From NCBI GenBank assembly GCA_964518335.1, contig CAZFDT010000036.1, positions 1 to 54,273 on the forward strand: a stretch of DNA of 54,273 nt. The letters are read 5' to 3'. This DNA comes from CAZFDT01 sp964518335 (GTDB taxonomy: Bacteria > Planctomycetota > Phycisphaerae > Phycisphaerales > Phycisphaeraceae). The notes below the pieces were generated by a model. The model searched no databases and was not told the DNA's origin. It saw only the letters and a program-made list of their open reading frames with translations. The number at the start of each line of letters is the position of its first letter. Position 1 is the first letter of the stretch. Position numbers and translations under genes: made by a program. Shown piece after piece: positions 25,664 through 34,522 of this stretch.

Positions 25664-28600
25664 CCGATGCACCCTTGCAGCATGGTCAGACTGTGCGAGT
25701 CCGCGGGTATGGCATTGGACAGGTCCAGGCGGACCTCGGCCCCACGGTTATTGTGAGGTTTGGAGGGAGCATCCAGGAGTGCCAGCGAGCCGAGGTGCAG
25801 CTCATCCAAGGAGTTAGCGAGTCCTTTCGCAAAGGTCAGTCGCATGCGGCGCTAGACGTTGTGGTCCGCATGCAGGCCGAGGCCATCAGCTCCATTAATA
25901 GTGCATGGGGTATGTTTGCTAGGAGCAGAATTGCGCTACTCCCACACCAGCTTTGGGTGTGCCGAAAGGTCCTCGATCAATGGCCGGCCCGCTGGCTAGT
26001 CGCGGACGATGTCGGTCTGGGCAAGACCATCGAAGCCGGGCTCATCCTTTCAGCCTTGATGTCACGACAGCAGATTCGACGTCTATTGATCATCTGTCCA
26101 GCCTCGCTGGTTGAGCAATGGCAGTACCGGCTGCGGACAATGTTTGACATCAGAACTAGCATCTATGCGCCTTCCGCAGATACAGCTAGAGGAGACTTTT
26201 GGAACACCAATCCGCAGGTTGTTGCATCTCTCCATACTGTGCGACTGGATAGCAGTGGTCGCCACGAGCGCATGTTGCAGGCAGAACCTTGGGACCTAGT
26301 GGTAATCGATGAGGCACATCATCTCAACGCTGATGAGCAGGCTGGACCGACCTTGGGCTTCAAGCTGGTGCAACAACTGGTTGGGAGTGGCAGGATTCGC
26401 TCGATGGTTTTCTTCACTGGCACCCCGCACCGAGGCAAGCCCTTCGGGTTCATCTCGCTGCTAGGCTTGCTCCAGCCGGACAAGTTCGGCCCCAAGTTTT
26501 CGTACCGGGAGCAACTTCGAATGTTGCCGGAGATCATGATTCGTAACAACAAGCAGAACGTAACTGACCTCCATGGGAAGGCTCTTTTCAAGGAGCCGAT
26601 CGTCGAAAGCCGCACCTACCAGTACTCCTCAGCCGAGCAGCAATTCTATGACATGCTCACGGAGTTCATTGTGACTGGCAAAGCGTATGCATCGAGCTTA
26701 GGTGGACGCGACGGGCGCGCAGTCATGCTCGTACTTATTTCGATGCAGAAACTGGCATCCAGTTCGGTGGCAGCAATTCTGCGCGCATTGCGGGGGCGAT
26801 TGGCTCGAATCAGTGAAGCATCGAAGTCGTTACGTGATCTGCAACAGGCCAATGCACTTCTGATGAAGCAGCAAGAAGCTGAGTCGAGTGGTGATTTGGA
26901 TGATGTGAGTCGATTGGATGAAAGCCTTGCCGAGGTTGAACTCCAGCTGATGGACAATGAGCAGGAATGGCTGAAGCGTTTGATTGCTGCTGGCGAGCAG
27001 GTGCGTGCGGAGACCAAGATTGAAGCGATTCTCACTGATATCCGATCTTTGGACCCACGCACGTCAGTCCTATTCTTTACGGAGTACAAGGCGACCCAGT
27101 CACTGTTAATGTCTGCCCTGATTTCTGTGTTTGGCGAGGCGGCCGTCACGTTCATCAATGGCGACGGGGAGGCGCACGAGGTCGTTCACTCGGACCGTAC
27201 AAGCAGAACGATCAAGGTTCGACGTGATGATGCCGCCGCTCGGTTCAACCGCGGCTCGGTCCGATTTCTCGTCTCAACCGAGGCCGCAGGCGAAGGTATC
27301 GACCTTCAGGGACACTGTCACCGATTGATTCACGTTGATCTGCCTTGGAACCCGATGCGCCTTCACCAGCGTGTAGGGCGACTCAATCGTTACGGCCAGA
27401 CGGAAACCGTTCATATTACAAGCTTCAGAAACCCCTCCACTGTGGAGAGCCGCATTTGGGACAAGCTCACAGAGAAGATCGAGCACATTAACATGGCGCT
27501 GCGGCAAGTGATGGCCGATCCCGAGGACATGTACCAGTTGGTGTTGGGGATGGCACCTCCAGCGATGTTTCGCGACGTATTCACGGAAGCTAATCAGGTT
27601 CCGCCAGACAAGTTCGATGCATGGTTTGACAGGGCGACATCACAGTTTGGCGATCGCGACGTAATTGACACAGTTAAGGACCTGGTTGGCAACTGTGCGC
27701 GTTTCGACTTCCAGGATGTGTCCAGGAAGCTGCCGAAGGTCGACCTCCGAGACCTTGAGCCGTTCATCGTTGGCATGTTGGTGCGCAATAGACGGCAACC
27801 ACGCATCGGACCAGAGGGCCTGTCATTCAAGACGCCCGACGAGTGGATGGTTGAGCCCGCGATTCTTCCTGAGTACACGGGCATGATGTTTGAGCGAGAA
27901 CAGGCAGGAGATGGTGCCCCCGAGCGGCTGCTTGGTGTTGGCCACAAGTTGGTTGATATCGCCATCACACAGGGGCAAGCTCTTGAGGCTTGTGTTGCGT
28001 CTATCAGCGGCGACAAGATCGAACATCCGCTACTGCTCTGCCGTGTCTATGACAGGGTCACTACCGGCGAATCTGTGCGCCCCTCAGTCGTGTGTGGGGC
28101 GGAAATGATAGATGACGACATAGTGATCCTCCCAGACTGGGTCCTTCTAAAGAAACTGAATTCGCTCTCTGCCCACAGCTTGTCGCGAATGGCACCAGCT
28201 GGCGATGTAGCACTTAGCGGGCTTCTCGAAAAGTTACCGGCCATCGCCCACCAAGCCGTCACGTTTGTTGCGGATCAAGGCGTTGTCTTCCGGCATCCAG
28301 ATGCAGAGGTCGTCGCGGCCGTAGTTCCCGCTACATTGATTCATAAAGCAGCAAACGATCGTCGTTTGCACGCCGCCGACATCGCCGCGAACGAGATAAC
28401 GATGCATTTTGGTGGTGACAAGAAGTGGGCAGCAATCAACGACGACATTTGGGCGCGCATTAGCACTAGTTCGAGATATTCCTTGCGCTTGGCCGATGTC
28501 CATGAAATTTCTGAACGAGTCGTCTGTACCCCCGAGGAAGTACTGGCGGTCGTCGGGCTATTGTCACGCCCATCATTACCTATCCTAAAGGTCGAGTTTC

Positions 28601-28761
28601 GCAGGTCGAACGGTGGACAGGCCATATCTTCATCAGAAGTATGGAACAAGCTCACCGCATGGTGGAGAACGCATTCGATGCCTGACGCAGAATGGACGAA
28701 ATACGCCGCCAGCATAGACGTCGAGTGGGTACTGTCGCCTGAGGGTGAGGTTACCCAGTGA
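25660..28761 (+). CDS. SNF2-family helicase/translocase
   Basis: This encodes 1,033 residues. A short beta-barrel-like N terminus (HGQTVRVRGYGIGQVQADLG) resembles RapA-type domains. The SNF2 core has Walker A DDVGLGKT (116-123), DEAH (217-220), FFTGTPHRG (motif III) and, in the second lobe, STEAAGEGIDLQGH and RVGRLNRYGQTE (from 571). The C-terminal ~400 residues are unassigned. SNF2 proteins translocate on double-stranded DNA. It is coupled by ATGA to the giant ATPase gene and by GTGA to the nuclease gene, so the three products probably form one complex. It resembles the DrmD/RapA branch, but no DISARM partner genes are present. Confidence 0.85.
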   Translation: MTDAPLQHGQTVRVRGYGIGQVQADLGPTVIVRFGGSIQECQRAEVQLIQGVSESFRKGQSHAALDVVVRMQAEAISSINSAWGMFARSRIALLPHQLWVCRKVLDQWPARWLVADDVGLGKTIEAGLILSALMSRQQIRRLLIICPASLVEQWQYRLRTMFDIRTSIYAPSADTARGDFWNTNPQVVASLHTVRLDSSGRHERMLQAEPWDLVVIDEAHHLNADEQAGPTLGFKLVQQLVGSGRIRSMVFFTGTPHRGKPFGFISLLGLLQPDKFGPKFSYREQLRMLPEIMIRNNKQNVTDLHGKALFKEPIVESRTYQYSSAEQQFYDMLTEFIVTGKAYASSLGGRDGRAVMLVLISMQKLASSSVAAILRALRGRLARISEASKSLRDLQQANALLMKQQEAESSGDLDDVSRLDESLAEVELQLMDNEQEWLKRLIAAGEQVRAETKIEAILTDIRSLDPRTSVLFFTEYKATQSLLMSALISVFGEAAVTFINGDGEAHEVVHSDRTSRTIKVRRDDAAARFNRGSVRFLVSTEAAGEGIDLQGHCHRLIHVDLPWNPMRLHQRVGRLNRYGQTETVHITSFRNPSTVESRIWDKLTEKIEHINMALRQVMADPEDMYQLVLGMAPPAMFRDVFTEANQVPPDKFDAWFDRATSQFGDRDVIDTVKDLVGNCARFDFQDVSRKLPKVDLRDLEPFIVGMLVRNRRQPRIGPEGLSFKTPDEWMVEPAILPEYTGMMFEREQAGDGAPERLLGVGHKLVDIAITQGQALEACVASISGDKIEHPLLLCRVYDRVTTGESVRPSVVCGAEMIDDDIVILPDWVLLKKLNSLSAHSLSRMAPAGDVALSGLLEKLPAIAHQAVTFVADQGVVFRHPDAEVVAAVVPATLIHKAANDRRLHAADIAANEITMHFGGDKKWAAINDDIWARISTSSRYSLRLADVHEISERVVCTPEEVLAVVGLLSRPSLPILKVEFRRSNGGQAISSSEVWNKLTAWWRTHSMPDAEWTKYAASIDVEWVLSPEGEVTQ

Positions 28762-29372
28762 GTGCGGACCTCAATAATCTCGGAGCCTTGGCCGATCTGC
28801 TCCAGCGGCGCTGCCCCGAATGCTTGGATATCATCACGGCCACCAGCGAAGCGGAGTATGAGGCAGCAATTGACGCGCGTCTTGAGCGGGCGGTTGCGCA
28901 CCTTGAGCGAAATAGAGGCGAGTTCAAGGAACTTCAAGAGGATGGGCTTTCGGCCGTTCTCGTCGGCTGTTTGAATGGTTTCGGTGTTAGCGTTACGCAA
29001 CAAACTCACTCAAATGGACATGTGGATATTACGATCGAGGTCGTCTACTGCACGCCTATTCGGCGCTTTCTTGCTGAGGCGAAGATTTATAGAGGTGCTG
29101 CGTATCACGTGGCTGGACTAAAACAGTTGCTCGGACGATATACTACTGGAAGAGAGGGACGAGGCCTGCTAATCGTGTACGTCCGCGATCCCGATATTCA
29201 AGGCAAACTGACCGCGGTGCGGGCAGCGATGGATCGGGACCTTCCGTTCAATCAAAGAGGACCGACTACTGACTACGGTTTACGATGGTCATTTGCCAGC
29301 ATGCATGGCCATTCATCGGGAGTAGACTGCCGGGTGGGTCACATTGGATGCAATCTCAACAACGACGCGTGA
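28758..29372 (+). CDS. Small PD-(D/E)XK nuclease, third gene of the GHKL-SNF2 module
   Basis: This encodes 204 residues from a GTG at 28758 that overlaps the helicase stop (GTGA). A restriction-endonuclease-like core is visible: GHVDITIEV with D90, then RFLAEAKIYRG with E107-A-K109, followed by a helix and the strand GRGLLIVYV. The end (HSSGVDCRVGHIGCNL) looks like a native terminus, so the IS just downstream has probably not truncated it. It is the likely effector that cuts DNA engaged by the SNF2 motor. The product length is typical of stand-alone restriction-fold effectors. Confidence 0.75.
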   Translation: MSADLNNLGALADLLQRRCPECLDIITATSEAEYEAAIDARLERAVAHLERNRGEFKELQEDGLSAVLVGCLNGFGVSVTQQTHSNGHVDITIEVVYCTPIRRFLAEAKIYRGAAYHVAGLKQLLGRYTTGREGRGLLIVYVRDPDIQGKLTAVRAAMDRDLPFNQRGPTTDYGLRWSFASMHGHSSGVDCRVGHIGCNLNNDA

Positions 29373-29373
29373 G

Positions 29374-30877
29374 TGTCAAGTCTCTGACGGTAGCAGTCTA
29401 TACTCGTTGGCATATGGTGAGCAAAGAGGTCGATCCCGGCGCAAAGCACTGTGCGGTCCCGCCCTGCTCGCTATGCCGCTCGTCTGCAATAGTGTCGCAA
29501 GAGACCGCCAAGCCGCTCGTGACACTCGATCTGCCCGACGGGCTCTGTCGGGGGATCGGTGCCGCACGGCGCCCGCCCGATCGCGCTGTGCGGCCTCTCG
29601 GTGTTGAAATGTTCCACGTATTCGCCGACGAGATGGTTGAAGTGCTTCTCGCCAAGCACGATGAAGTGATCCAGGCATTCCTGCTGGCACGATTGAATCC
29701 AGCGCTCCACGTAAGCATTCTGATTCGGCTTCTGCGGCCCGACGCGGTGAATCTCCACGCCTTCGTACTCGAACAGGCCGCGGAACTGTGCGGTGAACTT
29801 GGTGTCCCAGTCGTGGATCAGGTGCTCGATCTTCATGCCTGTATCCTCGATGTCCATCACGACGTTGCGAGCCTGCTGGACCACCCATTCCTCGTTGGGG
29901 TTCGGCGTCGCCGGCGTGGCGATCACGCGCCGGGTCGCGATGTTGATGAAGACCAGCACGAAGTAGTCGATCAGGCCATGCTTGGTCAACACCTTCTTGC
30001 TGAGGAAGTCGCACGCCCACAACGTCTTGGCGTGCATCTTGATGAACTGGTCCCATGATCCTTCGCCACGCTCGGGGCCGGGATCGAAGCCATGACTCAC
30101 CAGGATGTTCTTCACCGTCGTCCGGCAAATCTTGATGCCCAACTTCCGCAGCTCAAACAGAATCTTCGTGTAGCCCCAGCCCGTGTCCTTGGCCATCTGC
30201 ACCACCAGATCCACGATCTCCTGCTCGGTGCGAGGCCGGCCGGGCTTGCGCCGTGGTGTAGTGTGCTTCACGGTAGCACCATTGACCCACCGCGTGAACG
30301 TTCGCGGCGACACGATCGTGATCAGCTCTCGGATCGCCGAGCCCACCTTGGTGCCCAACTTCACCAGCCGCGCCTTCTCGGCATCGGTCACCGTCACGCG
30401 CTTGGGCAGCTTCGATCGGAGAATCTCGTTCTCCGCCTTGAGGTAACTGACTTGCGCTGCCAGTTCGCGGTGAGTGGCGGACGCAAGGACACGAAGAAGG
30501 GGGTGGAAGAACCTGGCCACGGTGATATGCTCCTTGTGGCAGGCGGTCCGTCGCCTTGGATTCCCCCCGAAATCGGGGGAGGTGCGTGTGACAGAATAAA
30601 TGTACACCGCCGGGACGGGCCGCGAAACTGGGGTGGACACCGTGGCGCCGCCAGCGCTCGGCGCCGACGCCTTGGCCGGCGTGGAACCACGGCAGCGGTG
30701 GATGTACGCGGGGGTGACACGGCGAATCGCGCCGCTGTTAACCAGAGAACGGCCACTGCAACGGGCGAGGACATGCAAAGGGACGCACGCCCGCCGCTTC
30801 GACGGTACGCCAGTTCTCTCAATGCTCCGGCTGTTAACTGGAGCGGCAAATTCTTCCGGACACGTAAGTCATTGACA
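29374..30877 (-). mobile_element. Insertion sequence with rve/DDE transposase
   Basis: A transposase gene is framed by TGTCAA (29374-29379) and its complement TTGACA (30872-30877), giving a tentative element of 1,504 bp. Only these six terminal bases match clearly and I see no convincing target duplication, so the ends are provisional. The left end lies two bases after the nuclease stop. The right end lies next to a phage gene that seems to lack its start. Confidence 0.55.
29471..30520 (-). CDS. IS transposase, integrase-core (rve) family
   Basis: This encodes 349 residues from a GTG at 30520, chosen because AAGGAG lies ten bases upstream and the ~86 residues encoded further 5' are low quality. 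The N terminus has a leucine-zipper-like helix (ELAAQVSYLKAENEILRSKL) and a helix-turn-helix near 65-140 (RKPGRPRTEQEIVDLVVQMAKD, ILFELRKLGIKI). The catalytic core shows D171 (WACDF), an aspartate pair at 237/239 (HDWDTKF) and E272 (NAYVERW), the DDE triad. The terminal HFNTERPHSAIG is a typical closing motif. It reads opposite to the defence genes and appears intact, so recent mobility is possible. Confidence 0.85.
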   Translation of the reverse strand: MARFFHPLLRVLASATHRELAAQVSYLKAENEILRSKLPKRVTVTDAEKARLVKLGTKVGSAIRELITIVSPRTFTRWVNGATVKHTTPRRKPGRPRTEQEIVDLVVQMAKDTGWGYTKILFELRKLGIKICRTTVKNILVSHGFDPGPERGEGSWDQFIKMHAKTLWACDFLSKKVLTKHGLIDYFVLVFINIATRRVIATPATPNPNEEWVVQQARNVVMDIEDTGMKIEHLIHDWDTKFTAQFRGLFEYEGVEIHRVGPQKPNQNAYVERWIQSCQQECLDHFIVLGEKHFNHLVGEYVEHFNTERPHSAIGRAPCGTDPPTEPVGQIECHERLGGLLRHYCRRAA

Positions 30878-30984
30878 CCGCTTGGGTAGCGTCCGTTCGC
30901 GACGTGATTCGCCCCTCATTCTAGAGCGCCAGATCGCCGCCCAACTCGCGCGAGAAACTTTCCGAGACGGTTGCGTACAGGGAG
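30521..30984. other. IS right flank and junction with the phage gene
   Basis: This covers the non-coding end of the IS (to about 30877) and a ~100-base junction. In the frame of the next gene the reading frame stays open from 30925, right after a TAG, and encodes REKLSETVAY before the first usable start. I see no other gene. Confidence 0.4.
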
Positions 30985-32100
30985 GTGTCGTTCTCCGGTA
31001 GCACGATGGCCGTTCACGAACGGTTCGAGCGGTGGACGGGCAGGCGGTGGCGCAGGGTCAACCTGGCGCCGTTCCAGAATGAACTGCCCTCCTACAAAGG
31101 GCCCCTGGCGTCGATCTCCGCAAAGACGATTGCCCCACACACGCTGGTTCCCTGGAGCGTGGCCATGGAGAAGGACGCCTACCGGGTCAGCTACCTGGGC
31201 TTCGATCTGGTCGCCGACCATGGGAGGTTCCTCCTGGACCGGGGGTACTGGGGCGGCAGCTACACCTACGCCAAGGTGGACGAGATGTTCGTGGTGACGC
31301 CGCAGAGCGACCCGGCGAACACGATCACGGTGACGCGCGGCTCAGTGACGTACCTCGACAACCACGCCGTGCCGGAAATCATCAGAGGAGCCGATCTGGC
31401 CGTGGCCGGCGGCGGAGTGAACTACTGCTTCAAGTCATCCGAGACAGTGGACCAGCGAGACTTCTGGAGTTCGAGCCTGCAGTTCGATATCAACCCGAAG
31501 GTGTCGACGGCGCCAACGTCGTGGTACACCGACAGACACGATCAGTCGGGCGAGCCCACCGACAATCACTTCCAGACCTGGGTGGCGGGGCTGTCGTTCC
31601 CGGTGGTGCTGCCGTTCCATTCGATGACCAGCAACTACTGGGACTTCGGCGGCATGACCTGGAGCGACTGGCCGAGCGACATCATCCCATACCTCCCGAG
31701 CATCACAGGTTCAGACCCGTTCGAGGTGTCAGCCATAAGAGCCATGGGTCAGGGGCAGTCCTTCGGATACGACTTATACCTGTGGTGCTTCATTCACAAG
31801 TACGAAGACGTGGGCGACTACCGATACGTCATGGTGTACGAGTTCACGAACCTGGCGTGGGACCCGGCGAATCCGGGTTCCTTCAAGCCGCTGGCCCGCA
31901 CGCCCGGCACCGAGACCTACACCATCACCGACGTGATTGACGACGGCTATCAGAACCGGTGGTGGTGGGCGAAGTACCGCAAGTCAGATTGGGCGCTGAT
32001 CGATTGGGACGGGTTTCCCGATGACATGATGGGGTCGCCGCCGGAGCTTCACGCGACGGCGGTGGCTACGGTGCTGGGGTATTTTCCGAGAGTGGAATAG
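30985..32100 (+). CDS. Phage tail/fibre-type protein, probably 5'-truncated
   Basis: This encodes 371 residues from a GTG at 30985 (GGAG directly upstream) or an ATG at 31006. The frame is open back to 30925 with phage-like sequence, so the original start may have been lost at the junction with the IS. The protein is aromatic-rich (FERWTGRRWRRVNLAPFQNE..., SNYWDFGGMTWSDWPSDIIPYL). Its ending from WDPANPGSFKPL to the stop matches the remnant at 8,268-8,519 almost residue for residue. It resembles in outline the tail protein at 6,448-7,638. This is the only phage gene right of the defence island. Confidence 0.65.
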   Translation: MSFSGSTMAVHERFERWTGRRWRRVNLAPFQNELPSYKGPLASISAKTIAPHTLVPWSVAMEKDAYRVSYLGFDLVADHGRFLLDRGYWGGSYTYAKVDEMFVVTPQSDPANTITVTRGSVTYLDNHAVPEIIRGADLAVAGGGVNYCFKSSETVDQRDFWSSSLQFDINPKVSTAPTSWYTDRHDQSGEPTDNHFQTWVAGLSFPVVLPFHSMTSNYWDFGGMTWSDWPSDIIPYLPSITGSDPFEVSAIRAMGQGQSFGYDLYLWCFIHKYEDVGDYRYVMVYEFTNLAWDPANPGSFKPLARTPGTETYTITDVIDDGYQNRWWWAKYRKSDWALIDWDGFPDDMMGSPPELHATAVATVLGYFPRVE

Positions 32101-32439
32101 CGATAACGTTGCAGTGGACTTCTCTCCTTGTGCGCGAGTTTTGGCGAGAGACAGATTTCGAGGGGAGTTGTGCTCGGGGAGTGGAGTGACAACCCCAATC
32201 TACCGCCCCCGCCGATGCCCTTCGTGTTTTCTTGTTCCATGCACTTCGGAACTACGTACACCCCATCATGCAGCTGGGCGCAACCGAACATGCGCCGCGC
32301 AGGGCGTGCGGGGAATACTTGGAAGGCGTATAGTCAACACCCCACGCGCGTCTGGTGCCGGATGTGCGCGCCGAGTCCAGCTGGGATCGCGCAGGCGTGC
32401 GGCGATCCCGCGACCTCTCGCATCGCCGTGGGGCGCTGT
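32101..32439. other. Intergenic region without recognised gene
   Basis: This lies between the converging phage gene and the radical SAM gene. Frames on both strands are open only because of the GC bias. I see no terminator with a U run. Confidence 0.4.
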
Positions 32440-34167
32440 TCATCCTGCCGCCGGCTGCACGCGCCATGAAGGTGCCGGCTGGACATTCGAGTCAGGCTGG
32501 TGGGTCTGCTCGTAAAATGTCGGCGGCTCATAGGTCCAGCCCGAACGCAGCCGCGCGTCCTCAGCCTCGAGTCTGCGGAGCAGATATCGACCCGCCAGGG
32601 GAGCGACCAATCGAGCGCGAAGCCCAAAGGCGGCATAAAGATCCTGAAGAGTTGCGTCGATCCGCCGGGCTAGTGCAGGGTCGTCGCGAAACCATCGCCT
32701 GGCTGCCCAGCATGCCGCCGCATAGGTCGTCGCCAGTCCCTTGGCCTCCCATGCAAAGCGGTCGCGGACACGGCGATCACTGCATCGGCGGTACCGCTTC
32801 CAGCCCAGAAGCGTCGTTCGCGCCATTCGCACCACGCTCGGGCCGTTGACGCGGAAATCTTCCCGAAAGGCCCGGAGCAGAAACTCGCCTTCCATCCCAG
32901 TGGGAATGTGCGGATGACGGTAGTTAAACTTGAGCTGTCCATGCATGTCGGCCAGTTCGTTGCAGATCGGATCGACCAGCGTGCCTGCCTGGCGGTGCTC
33001 TTCGTACAGCGGCGTGCCGGGCACCGGTGTGTAGAGCATGAACTGGTGAAACTCCGTGTCATGCGCAACCGCATGCGCGATGGCATCGTCGATGTTCTGG
33101 GGTGTGTGTTCCTCCATGCCGATGATCGTCGAACCGAGCACGCGGATGCCGTGCGCCTGAAGTGAGCGGATCAACTCGATCGTGTCGGTTCCGCTCAGCT
33201 TCTTGTACTTGCTGTCCTTGCCCTCCAGCCCCATCCAGACCCAGGACACGCCCATGCGGACAAGCTGATCCAGCGTGTACGACCGCAGGACGTTGGCGGA
33301 GCTGAAGACATAAATCGCCCATGCCTTGTCGTGCTCTTCCATGAGTTCGAGCAGGCGAAGGGCACGCTTGCGATGCAGGAGAAAGTTCTCGTCCATGACG
33401 AAGAACGATTGCACATTCATGTCGCGCTCGAGATCGAGCATGACATCGAAGAGTTCGTCGCCGGATTCGTAGAAGCAGACGTGCTTGCCCTTGCCGCCGA
33501 ACATGGCGGAGGTCGCGCAGAAGTTGCACCCGATGGGGCAGCCGACCGAGGGGATGAGCGTGGCCGCGACATCGGAGGGCTTATCGCGCAGAGTCACGCC
33601 CATGCTGCGGGCACCGATGCCCGACGAGATGCGCGGATGATGGATTGGACGGTCAGTCCGCTCGCCCAGATACGCTCGAAACCAGACGACCCCTTCGCCG
33701 CGGACGATGTGGTCGGCATCGACCTTGCCCGCGATGCCCGGCACGTTGGCGACATGCCCGCCAATGACGATCTGAGCCCCCGGCTGGTGCGATCGGATCA
33801 GCTCGCACATCTTGCGAACCTTGCCGATGTTCGCAGGAATCGCGCCGATGCCCACCACGTCGTACCGTTTCGTCTGCAGCTCTTGGATGAACCGGTCGAG
33901 CGTCGGGAAATCCAGAAGCGTACATGGGGCGCTGATGTTGGCCTGAATCAGCATCATCCCCCACGACCGGTGAAACATCCTCAGCGAGAACGGCCCCTGA
34001 ACGCGCGTCACCTGATTGTGGTACAGCTCCATCGGATTAATCGCCCGACTACCATGCTCATCATCCCGAGCATAGGGTCCAAAGACGCTGCAGAGCAGCA
34101 CACGTGCTTGGTCGCCGCGTGGATGCAGTGGCGTTACGGGCGCAGCTTGGGGCAGAGATAAGGACAT
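32440..34167 (-). CDS. B12-binding-domain radical SAM protein
   Basis: This encodes 575 residues from the ATG at 34167, chosen because the B12-binding-like fold starts soon after (ARVLLCSVFGPYARDDE); an earlier in-frame ATG at 34317 adds 50 unlikely residues. Residues ~15-170 form a cobalamin-binding-like domain (YDVVGIGAIPANIGKVRKMC, IVIGGHVANVPG). The radical SAM cluster motif is C210-PIG-C214-NF-C217, followed by DENFLLHRKRALRLLELM, GLEGKDSKYKK and IIGMEEHT, typical of the B12 radical SAM group. Such enzymes methylate unactivated carbons or modify lipids, hopanoids or natural products; the substrate is not evident. The C terminus is basic and helical. It stands alone. Confidence 0.85.
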   Translation of the reverse strand: MSLSLPQAAPVTPLHPRGDQARVLLCSVFGPYARDDEHGSRAINPMELYHNQVTRVQGPFSLRMFHRSWGMMLIQANISAPCTLLDFPTLDRFIQELQTKRYDVVGIGAIPANIGKVRKMCELIRSHQPGAQIVIGGHVANVPGIAGKVDADHIVRGEGVVWFRAYLGERTDRPIHHPRISSGIGARSMGVTLRDKPSDVAATLIPSVGCPIGCNFCATSAMFGGKGKHVCFYESGDELFDVMLDLERDMNVQSFFVMDENFLLHRKRALRLLELMEEHDKAWAIYVFSSANVLRSYTLDQLVRMGVSWVWMGLEGKDSKYKKLSGTDTIELIRSLQAHGIRVLGSTIIGMEEHTPQNIDDAIAHAVAHDTEFHQFMLYTPVPGTPLYEEHRQAGTLVDPICNELADMHGQLKFNYRHPHIPTGMEGEFLLRAFREDFRVNGPSVVRMARTTLLGWKRYRRCSDRRVRDRFAWEAKGLATTYAAACWAARRWFRDDPALARRIDATLQDLYAAFGLRARLVAPLAGRYLLRRLEAEDARLRSGWTYEPPTFYEQTHQPDSNVQPAPSWRVQPAAG

Positions 34168-34522
34168 TTCGCAGGAAGTCTGTGTCAACTCGTGAGCTTT
34201 CAGCAGGAGGATTCCGTGGTGGGTACGGTGCGGGCGTCGGACCGCAGCCAGACAATGACCACCAGTCAACGAACGATCGCAATCGTTTGTCCAATTCATG
34301 TCCACACCCGCCCGCAATCGCGCCTCGCGACGTCAGGGCTATGCCAATTCCACTATCCACTTGTCAGAACTCGCTGCAGTTGCCTGGCGCGATCAAACCG
34401 CTCTTCAACCACCGTTGACCGTTTTGTGGCCCACGATTTACCGAACACACCGGCGTGACAGGCTGCTGGGCCACTACACCCCTTCTGTCAGCGCATGGCT
34501 GCTTCTGAGCCGCGGCGCCAAG
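34168..34522. other. Intergenic region upstream of the radical SAM gene
   Basis: It must hold the promoter of the radical SAM gene (read leftwards) and the 3' flank of the PEP-CTERM gene. I see no clear consensus promoter, no hairpin with a U run and no gene. Confidence 0.4.

Noticed and set aside
8998..29372. A BREX or DISARM system
   Set aside because: No PglZ phosphatase, BrxC-type ATPase, DrmA or DrmB/DUF1998 gene is visible. The SNF2 gene alone is not diagnostic.
8268..32100. Direct repeats interpreted as target-site duplications of a transposable island
   Set aside because: The copies differ at about ten percent of bases with mostly synonymous changes, so they are diverged paralogues rather than a recent duplication.
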